Source: Geoglobus sp. (GTDB lineage: Archaea; Halobacteriota; Archaeoglobi; Archaeoglobales; Archaeoglobaceae). Taken from it: a stretch of 22,478 nt of DNA. The notes beneath the pieces are model-generated. The model was given only the letters and a program-made list of their open reading frames with translations, was not told where the DNA came from and searched no databases. The translations under genes were made by a program, and so were the position numbers. Shown piece by piece: positions 16,091 to 22,478 of the stretch (positions are counted from its first letter, which is position 1; each line of letters opens with the position of its first letter). The stretch is from the NCBI GenBank assembly GCA_027016965.1, contig JALURI010000207.1:1-22478 (forward strand). The letters run 5' to 3'.

Positions 16091-17041
16091 CTATTTATCC
16101 ACCACAACACTGAAACCCATTTTAAACAGAATTTTCCTCAGATTTTGATCCCAGTCGGCTATCACGACATTTCCATTAACTGAATCAAAGAGCTTCAAAA
16201 CACCTTCCAGATACTTTTTAGAGTGCATGTCATCATCAATTTTCCACTGGTACACTGTGGTGCCCAGCTTTTCAGCAATTTCCTCCGCTTTCGAATCTGC
16301 CAGATAGATTCTCATTTTAAGCAGGAAAATTTTTGAAGAATCATCAAAAAAGTTGTGGTCGGTTATCATAGCATGAGACGAGAGTTCATCAATAAACCCC
16401 ATCCAATAAACAATCATCCCATCTCCGTACATTTCGAGATACTGATCATACTGCTTCTTTGAATAGACCCTGTGGAGTTTTATATCACCAAAAAGTGCCT
16501 TGCTTTCAATCCATTTCAGCTTTCTCCCATTGATTTCAATGTCACTCTCAATGAAAAAATCCGGAGTTTTCTTGGCAGGTCTCAACTGATGCTCATCCTT
16601 GAATTCCAGGCTTCTACTTTCAAGATAATTTTTGATCATCAATTCTCCAACTCTACCTCTTGCAAACTGATTTCTGACAGCTATGGGCGAATATATGAAG
16701 TCCGAATAAATGGCAGACCATATCATGTCCCCCATCTCAGATGAATCGGGATCTGAAAATGCTTTTGCGATCTCCTTTGTTGAGTATCCAAGGGCTCTCA
16801 TTAAAAGCTTGATCCTCATAACGGGTGGAAGCCTCACCCATTCAGGTATCTTTCTGTACCGTTCCCAATCATGGGCTATCTCAGAAAGCCTGGATGCATA
16901 ATTATGATATCTCTTTTTCACATTGTCAATTCTCTTTTGAAGAAGAATACTGAAAAGTGTCCCTCTCTCATATTCTGGATTGGACAGATCTCTGAAACTT
17001 TTCAAGCTTCTTCTTAACTCAAAAAACTCTTCAGCCTTCAT
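16091..17041 (-). CDS. TPD-motif nuclease family protein, archaeal homologue of CDIN1 (C15orf41)
   Basis: This 316-residue protein matches the family of human CDIN1/C15orf41, predicted PD-(D/E)XK nucleases related to archaeal Holliday junction resolvases. The TPD motif is at 159-161 (KKTPDFFIE), followed by WIESKALFGD with the ExK pair at Glu179-Lys181, and then YGDGMIVYWMGFIDEL, a block strongly reminiscent of CDIN1. Glu133 in ARGRVGELMIKNYL is the expected helix acid of the nuclease core. The N-terminal 125 residues are helical, with an HTH-like MRALGYSTKEIAKAF. The ATG at 17041 has GGTGAGG eight bases upstream, within the end of the preceding small gene, and overlaps it by 11 bases. The role in archaea is not known to me; DNA repair or DNA/RNA processing is a family-level inference. 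Confidence 0.85.
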   Translation of the reverse strand: MKAEEFFELRRSLKSFRDLSNPEYERGTLFSILLQKRIDNVKKRYHNYASRLSEIAHDWERYRKIPEWVRLPPVMRIKLLMRALGYSTKEIAKAFSDPDSSEMGDMIWSAIYSDFIYSPIAVRNQFARGRVGELMIKNYLESRSLEFKDEHQLRPAKKTPDFFIESDIEINGRKLKWIESKALFGDIKLHRVYSKKQYDQYLEMYGDGMIVYWMGFIDELSSHAMITDHNFFDDSSKIFLLKMRIYLADSKAEEIAEKLGTTVYQWKIDDDMHSKKYLEGVLKLFDSVNGNVVIADWDQNLRKILFKMGFSVVVDK

Positions 17042-17297
17042 CCTTTATCCTCACCGAGTAAGTGAAAAACCACCTAACTTTCCCCTTCCTCAGACCCGCA
17101 TATCTGGTACTGGACTTGATATCGGCCCTTACGATTTTTCTGATTTTTGACAGAAACCGTCTTGCAGTGTTGACATCTTCAAAGTAAACATCTACACCAT
17201 ATCTGTTTTTTTCAATCTCCACGTTTTCTAGTTTATTTATGTGATTCATCACCTTGGAGACGTTTCCTCTGAACTGAAGGAGTGCAGGATGCTTCAC
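17031..17297 (-). CDS. Small protein resembling a segment of NMD3
   Basis: This basic 88-residue protein has no zinc motifs. The stretch RYGVDVYFEDVNTARRFLSK, followed by SSTRYAGLRKGKVRWFFTYSVRI, resembles a conserved part of archaeal/eukaryotic NMD3, the 60S ribosome export and quality factor. The length is far too short for NMD3 itself (about 350 residues in archaea) and the N-terminal CxxC modules are absent. The start is a GTG at 17297 and the gene may be leaderless. It overlaps the TPD-nuclease gene by 11 bases, which links their expression. The similarity is by pattern only, so RNA or ribosome binding is a weak suggestion. Confidence 0.5.
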   Translation of the reverse strand: MKHPALLQFRGNVSKVMNHINKLENVEIEKNRYGVDVYFEDVNTARRFLSKIRKIVRADIKSSTRYAGLRKGKVRWFFTYSVRIKDEG

Positions 17298-17339
17298 ACT
17301 AAAACTTTTTATTTCCGATTTAATTTCTTTTTCCTGAGC

Positions 17340-18002
17340 ATGAAGGCAACTTTGGTGGAAACAGAGGAGGACCTTCAGTACATAAATGTTGCATCATCAA
17401 AAAATACCAGTGAACACGGATTGATAAGACTGATTCTTTCATCCATGGCAGATATTGAGGAAGTCTCAAATCTGACTCCAAATGATATCGTTGAAAAGAG
17501 AACTAAAAAAGGCGGTATATTCTATGTGTACCTGAGAAAGGGAAGGAGTGTGAGAAAAGCCCCCATAGACAGAAAAACATACACCATTCTAAGAGAGATA
17601 TCAAGATCCATTCCCAAAAAATCAAAAATCTTCAATTACACCCAGGAAAACATAAATGAGATAATTGCAAGATATTCTCCTAAAGGAAGAAGATACAGCC
17701 ACAGATATCTAATTAGATCTGTAAGAACGATAATCTCTGACAATCTTCTTGGGAGAGATATAGACGATATTAAATCCGCAGAGATTGAGGAACTGTGGAG
17801 GTTTATGAACGATTTTCACCCCATTTTTTCCGGAATGTGGGATCTGGATGAAGATGATGTGGCATTTGACTATTTCCAGATGCTGTCAGAGAGACATGGA
17901 ATTTCAAGTTACTCAGAGATGGCTGAGATAAGTGGAGAAAAAGAGGAGAGAATTGAAAAACTCATGAAAAGAGGATGGTTCCGGAACTGTATGGATTCCT
18001 GA
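17340..18002 (+). CDS. Degenerate tyrosine-recombinase-like protein, possibly DNA-binding
   Basis: From ATG 17340 this is 220 residues. Residues 27-133 follow the pattern of a tyrosine recombinase catalytic domain: GLIRLILSSMADIEEVSNLT plus PNDI for the first helix pair, FYVYLRKGRSVRKAPI for the beta hairpin with its lysine, and GRRYSHRYLIRSVRTI for the HxxR box. The first catalytic Arg is replaced (MADIEEV), the HxxR motif is not exact and no terminal Tyr nucleophile is evident, so it is unlikely to recombine DNA. The C-terminus (SSYSEMAEISGEKEERIEKL) looks like a helix-turn-helix. The assignment is tentative; an archaeal DNA-binding regulator is a reasonable alternative. It is divergent from the NMD3-like gene and overlaps the next gene by 28 bases. 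Confidence 0.5.
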   Translation: MKATLVETEEDLQYINVASSKNTSEHGLIRLILSSMADIEEVSNLTPNDIVEKRTKKGGIFYVYLRKGRSVRKAPIDRKTYTILREISRSIPKKSKIFNYTQENINEIIARYSPKGRRYSHRYLIRSVRTIISDNLLGRDIDDIKSAEIEELWRFMNDFHPIFSGMWDLDEDDVAFDYFQMLSERHGISSYSEMAEISGEKEERIEKLMKRGWFRNCMDS

Positions 18003-19156
18003 TTGGGATAATTGCAGGATTGATCCCCGGGGTGCATCCCAACACATTTGCCTCTTTAATGCTCAGCGCATCAGTCATATTTTTACCGTATTTCGAAAGC
18101 CATGAAATCGCGCTGATCATTTTCATATCCTCAGTTGTCTATTCTGTTGTGAATATAATTCCTGCTGTATTCATAGGAGTTCCTGACGAAGATACAGCAA
18201 TTGCAGTATTTCCCGCTCACAGGCTTGTTCTCGACGGGCAGGGTATGAAAGCAATATCAGTTTCGGCAGTATCCAGTTTCCTCTCAGCCATATTTTCACT
18301 GCCAGTTTTTTACATAATTCTGCTTTCAGGGAGTATCATAAAAGAACTTGATCCCCTTGTACCCCTTGTTCTTTCTGGAGTCGCCATTTACCTGATTCTC
18401 CTTGAAGATGATCCAATTGGAGGCAGTATGTCAAAGTGGAGAAAAAGAGGTTACGGTGCGACAGTATTTATCCTATCTGGAGTGCTTGGATTGATATCCA
18501 TGAGATGGTTTTCAGGCTCGGAGGTGTCAATCCTGTTCCCTCTCCTCTCAGGTCTGTTCGGATTTCCAACACTGATAGCAGGAATGACATCAGAGAGAAT
18601 ACCTGATCAGAGCAAAGAGATGGATGTTCCTGAAATCAACAGTGTTTTAAAGGGTGTTGGATCCGGGCTTTTTGTCTCACTTTTCCCGGGGATAAGCTCA
18701 GGAGTGGCAACAGCCCTTTCGGTTGGAAAGGGTGATGATGAGAAGAGATACATTTCATCTGTCAGCTCTGCAAATACTGCAAACACCATGCTGAACTTTG
18801 CGATTCTCATTTCAGCAGGAAAAATCAGGAGTGGTGTTGCACAGGCTTTTTCAGTTTTTGCATCCCCTGAAAGGTTTCTTTATCTCCCCATTACGGGTGT
18901 TGCATCAGCATTTGCCGCCCTCGCTTTTACACTTCTGTTTTCATTTCCGGTTTCCAGAATATTTCAGAGACTGAATCCTGCTAGCATTTCAAAGGCGGTT
19001 CTTGTCTTTCTTATAGCTTCAATATTAATAACAGGCGGATTTGATGGGATTGGAGTTTTTGGTGTGGCAGGAATAATTGGGATGATGACTCTGTATCTCA
19101 GGGTGAGGAGAATTCATTGCATGGGATCAATCATACTCCCTGCAATTCTTTACTGA
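17975..19156 (+). CDS. TctA-family (tripartite tricarboxylate transporter permease-like) membrane protein
   Basis: This 393-residue protein has about ten to twelve membrane helices and the internally repeated glycine/proline motifs of the TctA/DUF112 family. They are GLIPGVHPNTFASL at about 15-28 and SLFPGISSGVATALSV in the second half, each followed by charged loops. In bacteria TctA works with TctB and the binding protein TctC; neither is present here, as is usual for archaeal members, whose substrate is unknown. The ATG at 17975 lies inside the end of the preceding gene (28-base overlap). Its last 26 bases overlap a convergent gene. Confidence 0.82.
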   Translation: MVPELYGFLIGIIAGLIPGVHPNTFASLMLSASVIFLPYFESHEIALIIFISSVVYSVVNIIPAVFIGVPDEDTAIAVFPAHRLVLDGQGMKAISVSAVSSFLSAIFSLPVFYIILLSGSIIKELDPLVPLVLSGVAIYLILLEDDPIGGSMSKWRKRGYGATVFILSGVLGLISMRWFSGSEVSILFPLLSGLFGFPTLIAGMTSERIPDQSKEMDVPEINSVLKGVGSGLFVSLFPGISSGVATALSVGKGDDEKRYISSVSSANTANTMLNFAILISAGKIRSGVAQAFSVFASPERFLYLPITGVASAFAALAFTLLFSFPVSRIFQRLNPASISKAVLVFLIASILITGGFDGIGVFGVAGIIGMMTLYLRVRRIHCMGSIILPAILY

Positions 19157-19535
19157 TCCTGAATTTTCCTTTCTCAATCCGTTCATCAATTTTTCTCACA
19201 AATCTATCGGAAGTTTTCACAACTGGAATTACTGCCGTATCTCCTCTCAGATTGCTGACAGAGTCAGTGTATTCATAACTGTCGCTGTGTCCATGATAAA
19301 GAAGCCACCTTCTGAAACTCTCAACCTCGGTAAATGCTGAACGGGTTATCACCTCTGTGACAACAAACCTGTCCTCATAAATTCCATGGAGAGTTTCGTA
19401 ATCAACAATAAACAATCTGCTGTTGTGATAGAAAACCCTCTGAACATCGAGAGCAACAGCATTCCTGATAAAGTCATGAAGCTCGAATTTCTCAGGATCA
19501 TCTATGATTGCAGGTCCGAGATACTGAAGGTTCAT
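19131..19535 (-). CDS. Hypothetical protein, 134 aa
   Basis: I do not recognise this 134-residue soluble protein. Features are an N-terminal MNLQYLGPAIIDDPEKFELH, a central strand-rich part (VFYHNSRLFIVDYETLHGIY) and a basic, helical C-terminus (KIDERIEKGKFRISKEL). A TATA-like TTTTTTATGT is about 27 bases before the ATG, consistent with a leaderless transcript. The gene is divergent from hps-rraA and overlaps the TctA-like gene tail to tail by 26 bases. Confidence 0.65.
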   Translation of the reverse strand: MNLQYLGPAIIDDPEKFELHDFIRNAVALDVQRVFYHNSRLFIVDYETLHGIYEDRFVVTEVITRSAFTEVESFRRWLLYHGHSDSYEYTDSVSNLRGDTAVIPVVKTSDRFVRKIDERIEKGKFRISKELQGV

Positions 19536-19584
19536 GATGTGGTGCCCCTACAGCTACATAAAAAATTACCTGAAAAGGATGAAG

Positions 19585-19592
19585 TATAAATA
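19585..19592 (+). promoter_or_regulatory. TATA box of the HPS-RraA gene
   Basis: TATAAATA lies 22 to 29 bases before the ATG at 19614. This is nearly a textbook archaeal promoter for a leaderless transcript, and no Shine-Dalgarno sequence is present. Confidence 0.7.
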
Positions 19593-19613
19593 TAGCGGGC
19601 TCGATCATTTCCC

Positions 19614-20915
19614 ATGGAGAGACCGGTACTTCAGGTTGCTCTCGATCTTCTGGAATTGAAAAGAGCTGTTGAAATTGCTGATGAAGCTTTGAAGGGTGGA
19701 GCTGACTGGCTTGAAGTTGGAACACCACTCATAAAAAGCGAGGGAATGGATGCCATCAGGGAAATAAAAAAGAGATTCAGAGATCATGTTGTTCTTGCAG
19801 ACATGAAAACAATCGATACAGGAAGTGTCGAGGTTGAGATGGCAGCCAAAAGTGGTGCAGATGTGATAATAATTCTGGGTTTGAGTGATGACTCAACCAT
19901 TGCAGAGGCAATAAGGGCTGCGAAAAAGTATGGTAGCAGGATTATGGCAGATCTGATAAATTTGCCTGATCCTGTGAAAAGAGCAAAGGAGCTTGAGGAG
20001 CTTGGAGTGGATTACATAAACGCCCATGTTGGAATTGATCAGCAGATGAAAGGAATAGATCCTCTCGAAATCCTCTCAAGAATAGTTGAAACTGTAAATA
20101 TTCCTGTTGCCGGAGCTGGAGGGCTTGATGCTGAAAAGGCTGCTAACTGCATCTCCATGGGCGCCAGTATTGTTATAGTTGGAAGCAACATCACAAAGTC
20201 AAGAAATGTTACCGATTCAGCAAAAAAAATCAGAAAGGCAATTGACAGAGCGTGGAAAGAAGGCAGAAAGGTTGAACTGAAGAAAAAGAATCTTGAAAAA
20301 GAGATAAGGGAGATTCTGATGAGAGTTTCCACTCCAAACATCAGCGATGCGATGCACAGGGCAAGAGCGATGAGGGATGTTTATCCGATTGTGAGAGGGG
20401 AAAAGATAGTGGGAAAAGCTGTTACTGTAAGCACATTTGACGGAGACTGGGCAAAGACAGTTGAGGCAATAGATATTGCCGGAAAGGGAGACGTGATTGT
20501 TGTAAAGTGCTCAGGAGATACTGCCGCAGTCTGGGGTGAGCTTGCAACCAGAAGCTGCATTAACAAGGGAATTGAAGGGGTGATAATAGACGGTGCTGTG
20601 AGGGATGTGGATGATATTAGAGAGCTCAGATATCCGATATTTGCAAGAAGGGAGGTGCCAAATGCAGGTGAGCCGAAGGGTTTTGGAGAGATAAACGTCA
20701 GAATTGAGTGTGGAGGCATTGAGGTCAACCCCGGAGACTGGATTGTTGCAGATGACAACGGAGTTATGGTGATTCCGAAAGAGAGGGCGTATGAGATAGC
20801 AAGGAGAGCACTTGAGGTAAAAAAGCATGAGGAGAGAATAAGGGGCGAAATTGAGGATAAAGGCAGAACTCTGGCAGAAATCGTGGAGCTTTACAAATGG
20901 GAAAAGGTTCAGTGA
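19614..20915 (+). CDS. Bifunctional 3-hexulose-6-phosphate synthase / RraA-like protein
   Basis: This 433-residue fusion has an N-terminal HPS domain (1-215) of the OMP decarboxylase superfamily. It carries ADMKTIDTG with Asp63, Lys65 and Asp68, plus [11 protein letters not shown] and [14 protein letters not shown] joins formaldehyde to ribulose 5-phosphate. In archaea without the oxidative pentose pathway, the reverse reaction with PHI supplies ribulose 5-phosphate for nucleotides, and here possibly also for the PdxST pathway. The C-terminal RraA-like domain (about 225-433) has [20 protein letters not shown] and then AVRD with Arg330 and Asp331, as in RraA and HMG/oxaloacetate aldolases. Whether this half is catalytic or regulatory is unclear. 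Similar fusions are known from Archaeoglobus-type archaea. No PHI gene lies in the window. Confidence 0.92.
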   Translation: MERPVLQVALDLLELKRAVEIADEALKGGADWLEVGTPLIKSEGMDAIREIKKRFRDHVVLADMKTIDTGSVEVEMAAKSGADVIIILGLSDDSTIAEAIRAAKKYGSRIMADLINLPDPVKRAKELEELGVDYINAHVGIDQQMKGIDPLEILSRIVETVNIPVAGAGGLDAEKAANCISMGASIVIVGSNITKSRNVTDSAKKIRKAIDRAWKEGRKVELKKKNLEKEIREILMRVSTPNISDAMHRARAMRDVYPIVRGEKIVGKAVTVSTFDGDWAKTVEAIDIAGKGDVIVVKCSGDTAAVWGELATRSCINKGIEGVIIDGAVRDVDDIRELRYPIFARREVPNAGEPKGFGEINVRIECGGIEVNPGDWIVADDNGVMVIPKERAYEIARRALEVKKHEERIRGEIEDKGRTLAEIVELYKWEKVQ

Positions 20916-22195
20916 TCTCTTTTGCCTATTTTATCAACGTATCCGGGGGTTTCTGGTTCAAGTATCTCTCTAACTGAGTCGATGAACTCTCCGTATATGT
21001 GAGCGTCAAGGGCAAAATGATAGTACTTATGTCTTTCAAAACCACACATCTCTGCTGTATATTCTGTCAGAATGTTAAAGGCAAACATGTTGGCATGCAT
21101 CGCTCCGTATGCATCATTTGACCTCATGTAAAATAATCCAAAGAATTCACCATCAACTCCAAACTGGTAACCTCTCAGGCATGGAGGCTCGTCTGAATTT
21201 AAATCCCATGGTCTTGAGATGCCAACGTAACAGTCTCTTCTTTCAGGGTTTTTTCTCAGCTTTTCAATGACTGTGTAGAGCTGGTCCACCGTGACATCAT
21301 CTTTCTGACAGTATCTCGCCCTTTCTGCATACGTGTAGGTTTCACCTTTTTTCAGTATATTCTCTTTAACCTCCCTGTCAATGGACTTTGCGTGGATCAC
21401 ATAATCATGTGCATAGTCTATTCCGTATTTCTTTGTGAAAGGAGCCTTGTCGTGAATCTGATTTTCTTCAGGATTTTTAACCTCGATAAAAAGTCTGTGA
21501 AGAAATCTGCTCTCCTCCTGTCCTTCGAAAAGCTCTCCCCATTCTGTTCTTTTTGTGCTTCCATGGTAGTATATCGACTCAAGCGCAGAATGCCAGGCAG
21601 AAGACAGATAATCCTCAACCACATGAGTTCCAAGTTTATGAAATCCATACACATCATTGTACTTTATTCTGTTTGCCCTCTCAGCATCTCTCTCATAAAC
21701 ATGGGGAATTCCAACAAGCATTCCAACGCTTCCCACTTCAAGACCGGATTTTTCAGATACCTCTTCAAGGATGTATGCCACCAACGAGAAATTTGCGTCA
21801 AAGTAATTGATGACATCCATCGATCTCAAAAAGGCAGTTGCATGAAGTAAATCATCTGCGTAGAGCAAACTCACCTCAGTTATCGCTGGAGGATTGCTGC
21901 ACAGATGATCCTTTGGTCTCCAGATCGGAACAGATACCCTTCTTGAATATGGGACTTCTTTCAGCTTTTTTCCACTCTCATCCAGCACTCCGGCTATTCT
22001 GTCATAATAGCTCTCACCGCAAAATCTCCATCCGCTTGTATCGGGTTCAAAGGAGTGTTCTGTTTCTTCTGCAATCACAAGCTCTGGACTCAGTCTGAGT
22101 TCAATTCCAAATCTCGATTTAACCCGGATACCTTTATCAAGTATTTTTGAAACAAGCATATCTTTAAGATCTGCCGGATTTCTGGCAACCAGCAT
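20909..22195 (-). CDS. Thymidylate synthase (ThyA) superfamily protein with two TS-like halves
   Basis: Thymidylate synthases methylate dUMP using methylenetetrahydrofolate as homodimers, each active site borrowing two arginines from the partner. This 428-residue chain is far longer than archaeal ThyA (about 220). The C-terminal half (about 195-428) has the full motif set: Arg319-Arg320, catalytic Cys339 in [10 protein letters not shown], Arg358/Ser359/Asp361 in YMRSND, Asn369 and His399/Tyr401 in DAHIY. From RSND to HIY it aligns without gaps to E. coli ThyA, though the His after the Cys is Leu. The N-terminal half repeats the pattern in degenerate form: Arg85-Arg86 in [14 protein letters not shown] with Ala104 at the Cys position, Arg124/Ser125/Asp127 in FLRSMD, Asn135, His165/Tyr167 in GIPHVY. 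The start has GGTGA just upstream. dUMP as substrate is inferred from the conserved Asn; dCMP or a modified folate pathway is possible. Confidence 0.85.
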   Translation of the reverse strand: MLVARNPADLKDMLVSKILDKGIRVKSRFGIELRLSPELVIAEETEHSFEPDTSGWRFCGESYYDRIAGVLDESGKKLKEVPYSRRVSVPIWRPKDHLCSNPPAITEVSLLYADDLLHATAFLRSMDVINYFDANFSLVAYILEEVSEKSGLEVGSVGMLVGIPHVYERDAERANRIKYNDVYGFHKLGTHVVEDYLSSAWHSALESIYYHGSTKRTEWGELFEGQEESRFLHRLFIEVKNPEENQIHDKAPFTKKYGIDYAHDYVIHAKSIDREVKENILKKGETYTYAERARYCQKDDVTVDQLYTVIEKLRKNPERRDCYVGISRPWDLNSDEPPCLRGYQFGVDGEFFGLFYMRSNDAYGAMHANMFAFNILTEYTAEMCGFERHKYYHFALDAHIYGEFIDSVREILEPETPGYVDKIGKRDH

Positions 22196-22337
22196 TTTTT
22201 CACCACTACCATATTTTTTCGATTATGTTATTTTTAAATTATGTCTTCTCTCCAGGCAACACATCGATAAAATTATAAAAAATTAATTATTTAAAAATCA
22301 TAACTCTTCAGATTTTCAGCAGTTGCTGAAAACAGAC
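22196..22337. other. AT-rich intergenic region with hairpin
   Basis: No gene is seen here. The stretch holds the GGTGA ribosome binding site of the TS-like gene, AT-rich promoter-like sequence (runs of A/T at 22230-22300) and the hairpin listed separately. Confidence 0.5.
22313..22332 (-). terminator. Hairpin just downstream of the P-type ATPase stop
   Basis: TTTTCAGCA at 22313-22321 and TGCTGAAAA at 22324-22332 form a perfect 9-base inverted repeat with a 2-base centre. It begins 5 bases beyond the ATPase stop codon in the direction of transcription and is followed by AT-rich sequence. A role in transcription termination or 3'-end stability is likely but not proven. Confidence 0.45.
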
Positions 22338-22478
22338 TCAGTGCAGTATTCTCATGGAATTGAATACAGCTATCAGAGCCACACCAACGTCAGCAAACAC
22401 CGCCTCCCACATCGTTGCCTCTCCAAGAACTCCGAGTCCAATGAATACGAGTTTGACGCCGAGAGCCAGAATGATGTT
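22338..22478 (-). CDS. C-terminus of a heavy-metal-transporting P1B-type ATPase (partial)
   Basis: Only the last 46 residues are in the window, on the minus strand. They read [20 protein letters not shown], then [20 protein letters not shown] and SMRILH. This is the typical final two-helix segment of CadA/ZntA-like metal-exporting ATPases (ALGxKxxF then W.[18 protein letters not shown]). In the CadA/ZntA group the ADVG segment with its Asp is part of the metal site in the last helices, favouring Zn/Cd/Pb over Cu. The rest lies beyond the right edge. Confidence 0.85.
   Translation of the reverse strand, partial: NIILALGVKLVFIGLGVLGEATMWEAVFADVGVALIAVFNSMRILH

Noticed and set aside
21392..22098. 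Several plus-strand frames opposite the thymidylate synthase homologue
   Set aside because: No ribosome binding sites or family motifs; the minus-strand gene explains the coding potential.
1..22478. CRISPR array, insertion sequence, prophage or defence island
   Set aside because: No regularly spaced repeats, transposase with terminal repeats, or cas/phage/defence genes were seen on either strand.

Overview
The window looks like a chromosomal segment of a thermophilic euryarchaeon, most likely from the order Archaeoglobales (Archaeoglobus, Ferroglobus or Geoglobus). The evidence is an archaeal-type SRP54, a 295-residue LDH-like malate dehydrogenase, a hexulose-6-phosphate synthase fused to an RraA-like domain, PdxS with the archaeal insertion, tRNAs without encoded CCA, TATA boxes about 25-30 bases before start codons (leaderless-type transcripts), and heavy AGA/AGG/ATA codon use. 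The placement rests on gene types I recognise, not on a search.

Layout. A gene cut by the left edge (possibly GyrI-like, minus strand) is followed by SRP54 (minus) and a divergent metallo-beta-lactamase-fold hydrolase (plus). At 2505-4866 lies a compact minus-strand biotin uptake operon, bioY - fused double ECF ATPase - ecfT. A BirA-like palindrome overlaps the bioY start codon. A membrane-anchored penicillin-amidase-family hydrolase with a translationally coupled small membrane protein comes next (5089-7715), then a small unknown gene, hisH and tRNA-Met(CAU). A frameshifted GNAT acetyltransferase remnant abuts that tRNA. After an aldo/keto reductase, 10576-11354 holds no intact gene, only short degenerate reading frames. 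tRNA-Ser(CGA) and malate dehydrogenase follow, divergent from pdxS-pdxT (pyridoxal 5'-phosphate synthase).

The right half has a DUF169 gene, two tandem paralogs of unknown function, an archaeal homologue of the human CDIN1/C15orf41 nuclease family, and a small gene resembling part of NMD3, all on the minus strand. Divergent from these are a gene resembling a catalytically dead tyrosine recombinase and an overlapping TctA-family membrane protein. The end holds a small unknown gene, the HPS-RraA fusion, an unusual 428-residue thymidylate-synthase-superfamily protein, and the C-terminus of a heavy-metal P-type ATPase.

The most interesting item is the thymidylate synthase homologue at 20909-22195. 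It appears to contain two thymidylate-synthase-like halves in one chain. The C-terminal half keeps the catalytic residues. The N-terminal half keeps the paired arginines that normally reach into the partner's active site but has Ala in place of the catalytic Cys. This suggests a single-chain, one-active-site version of a normally homodimeric enzyme. No CRISPR array, insertion sequence or virus was recognised.
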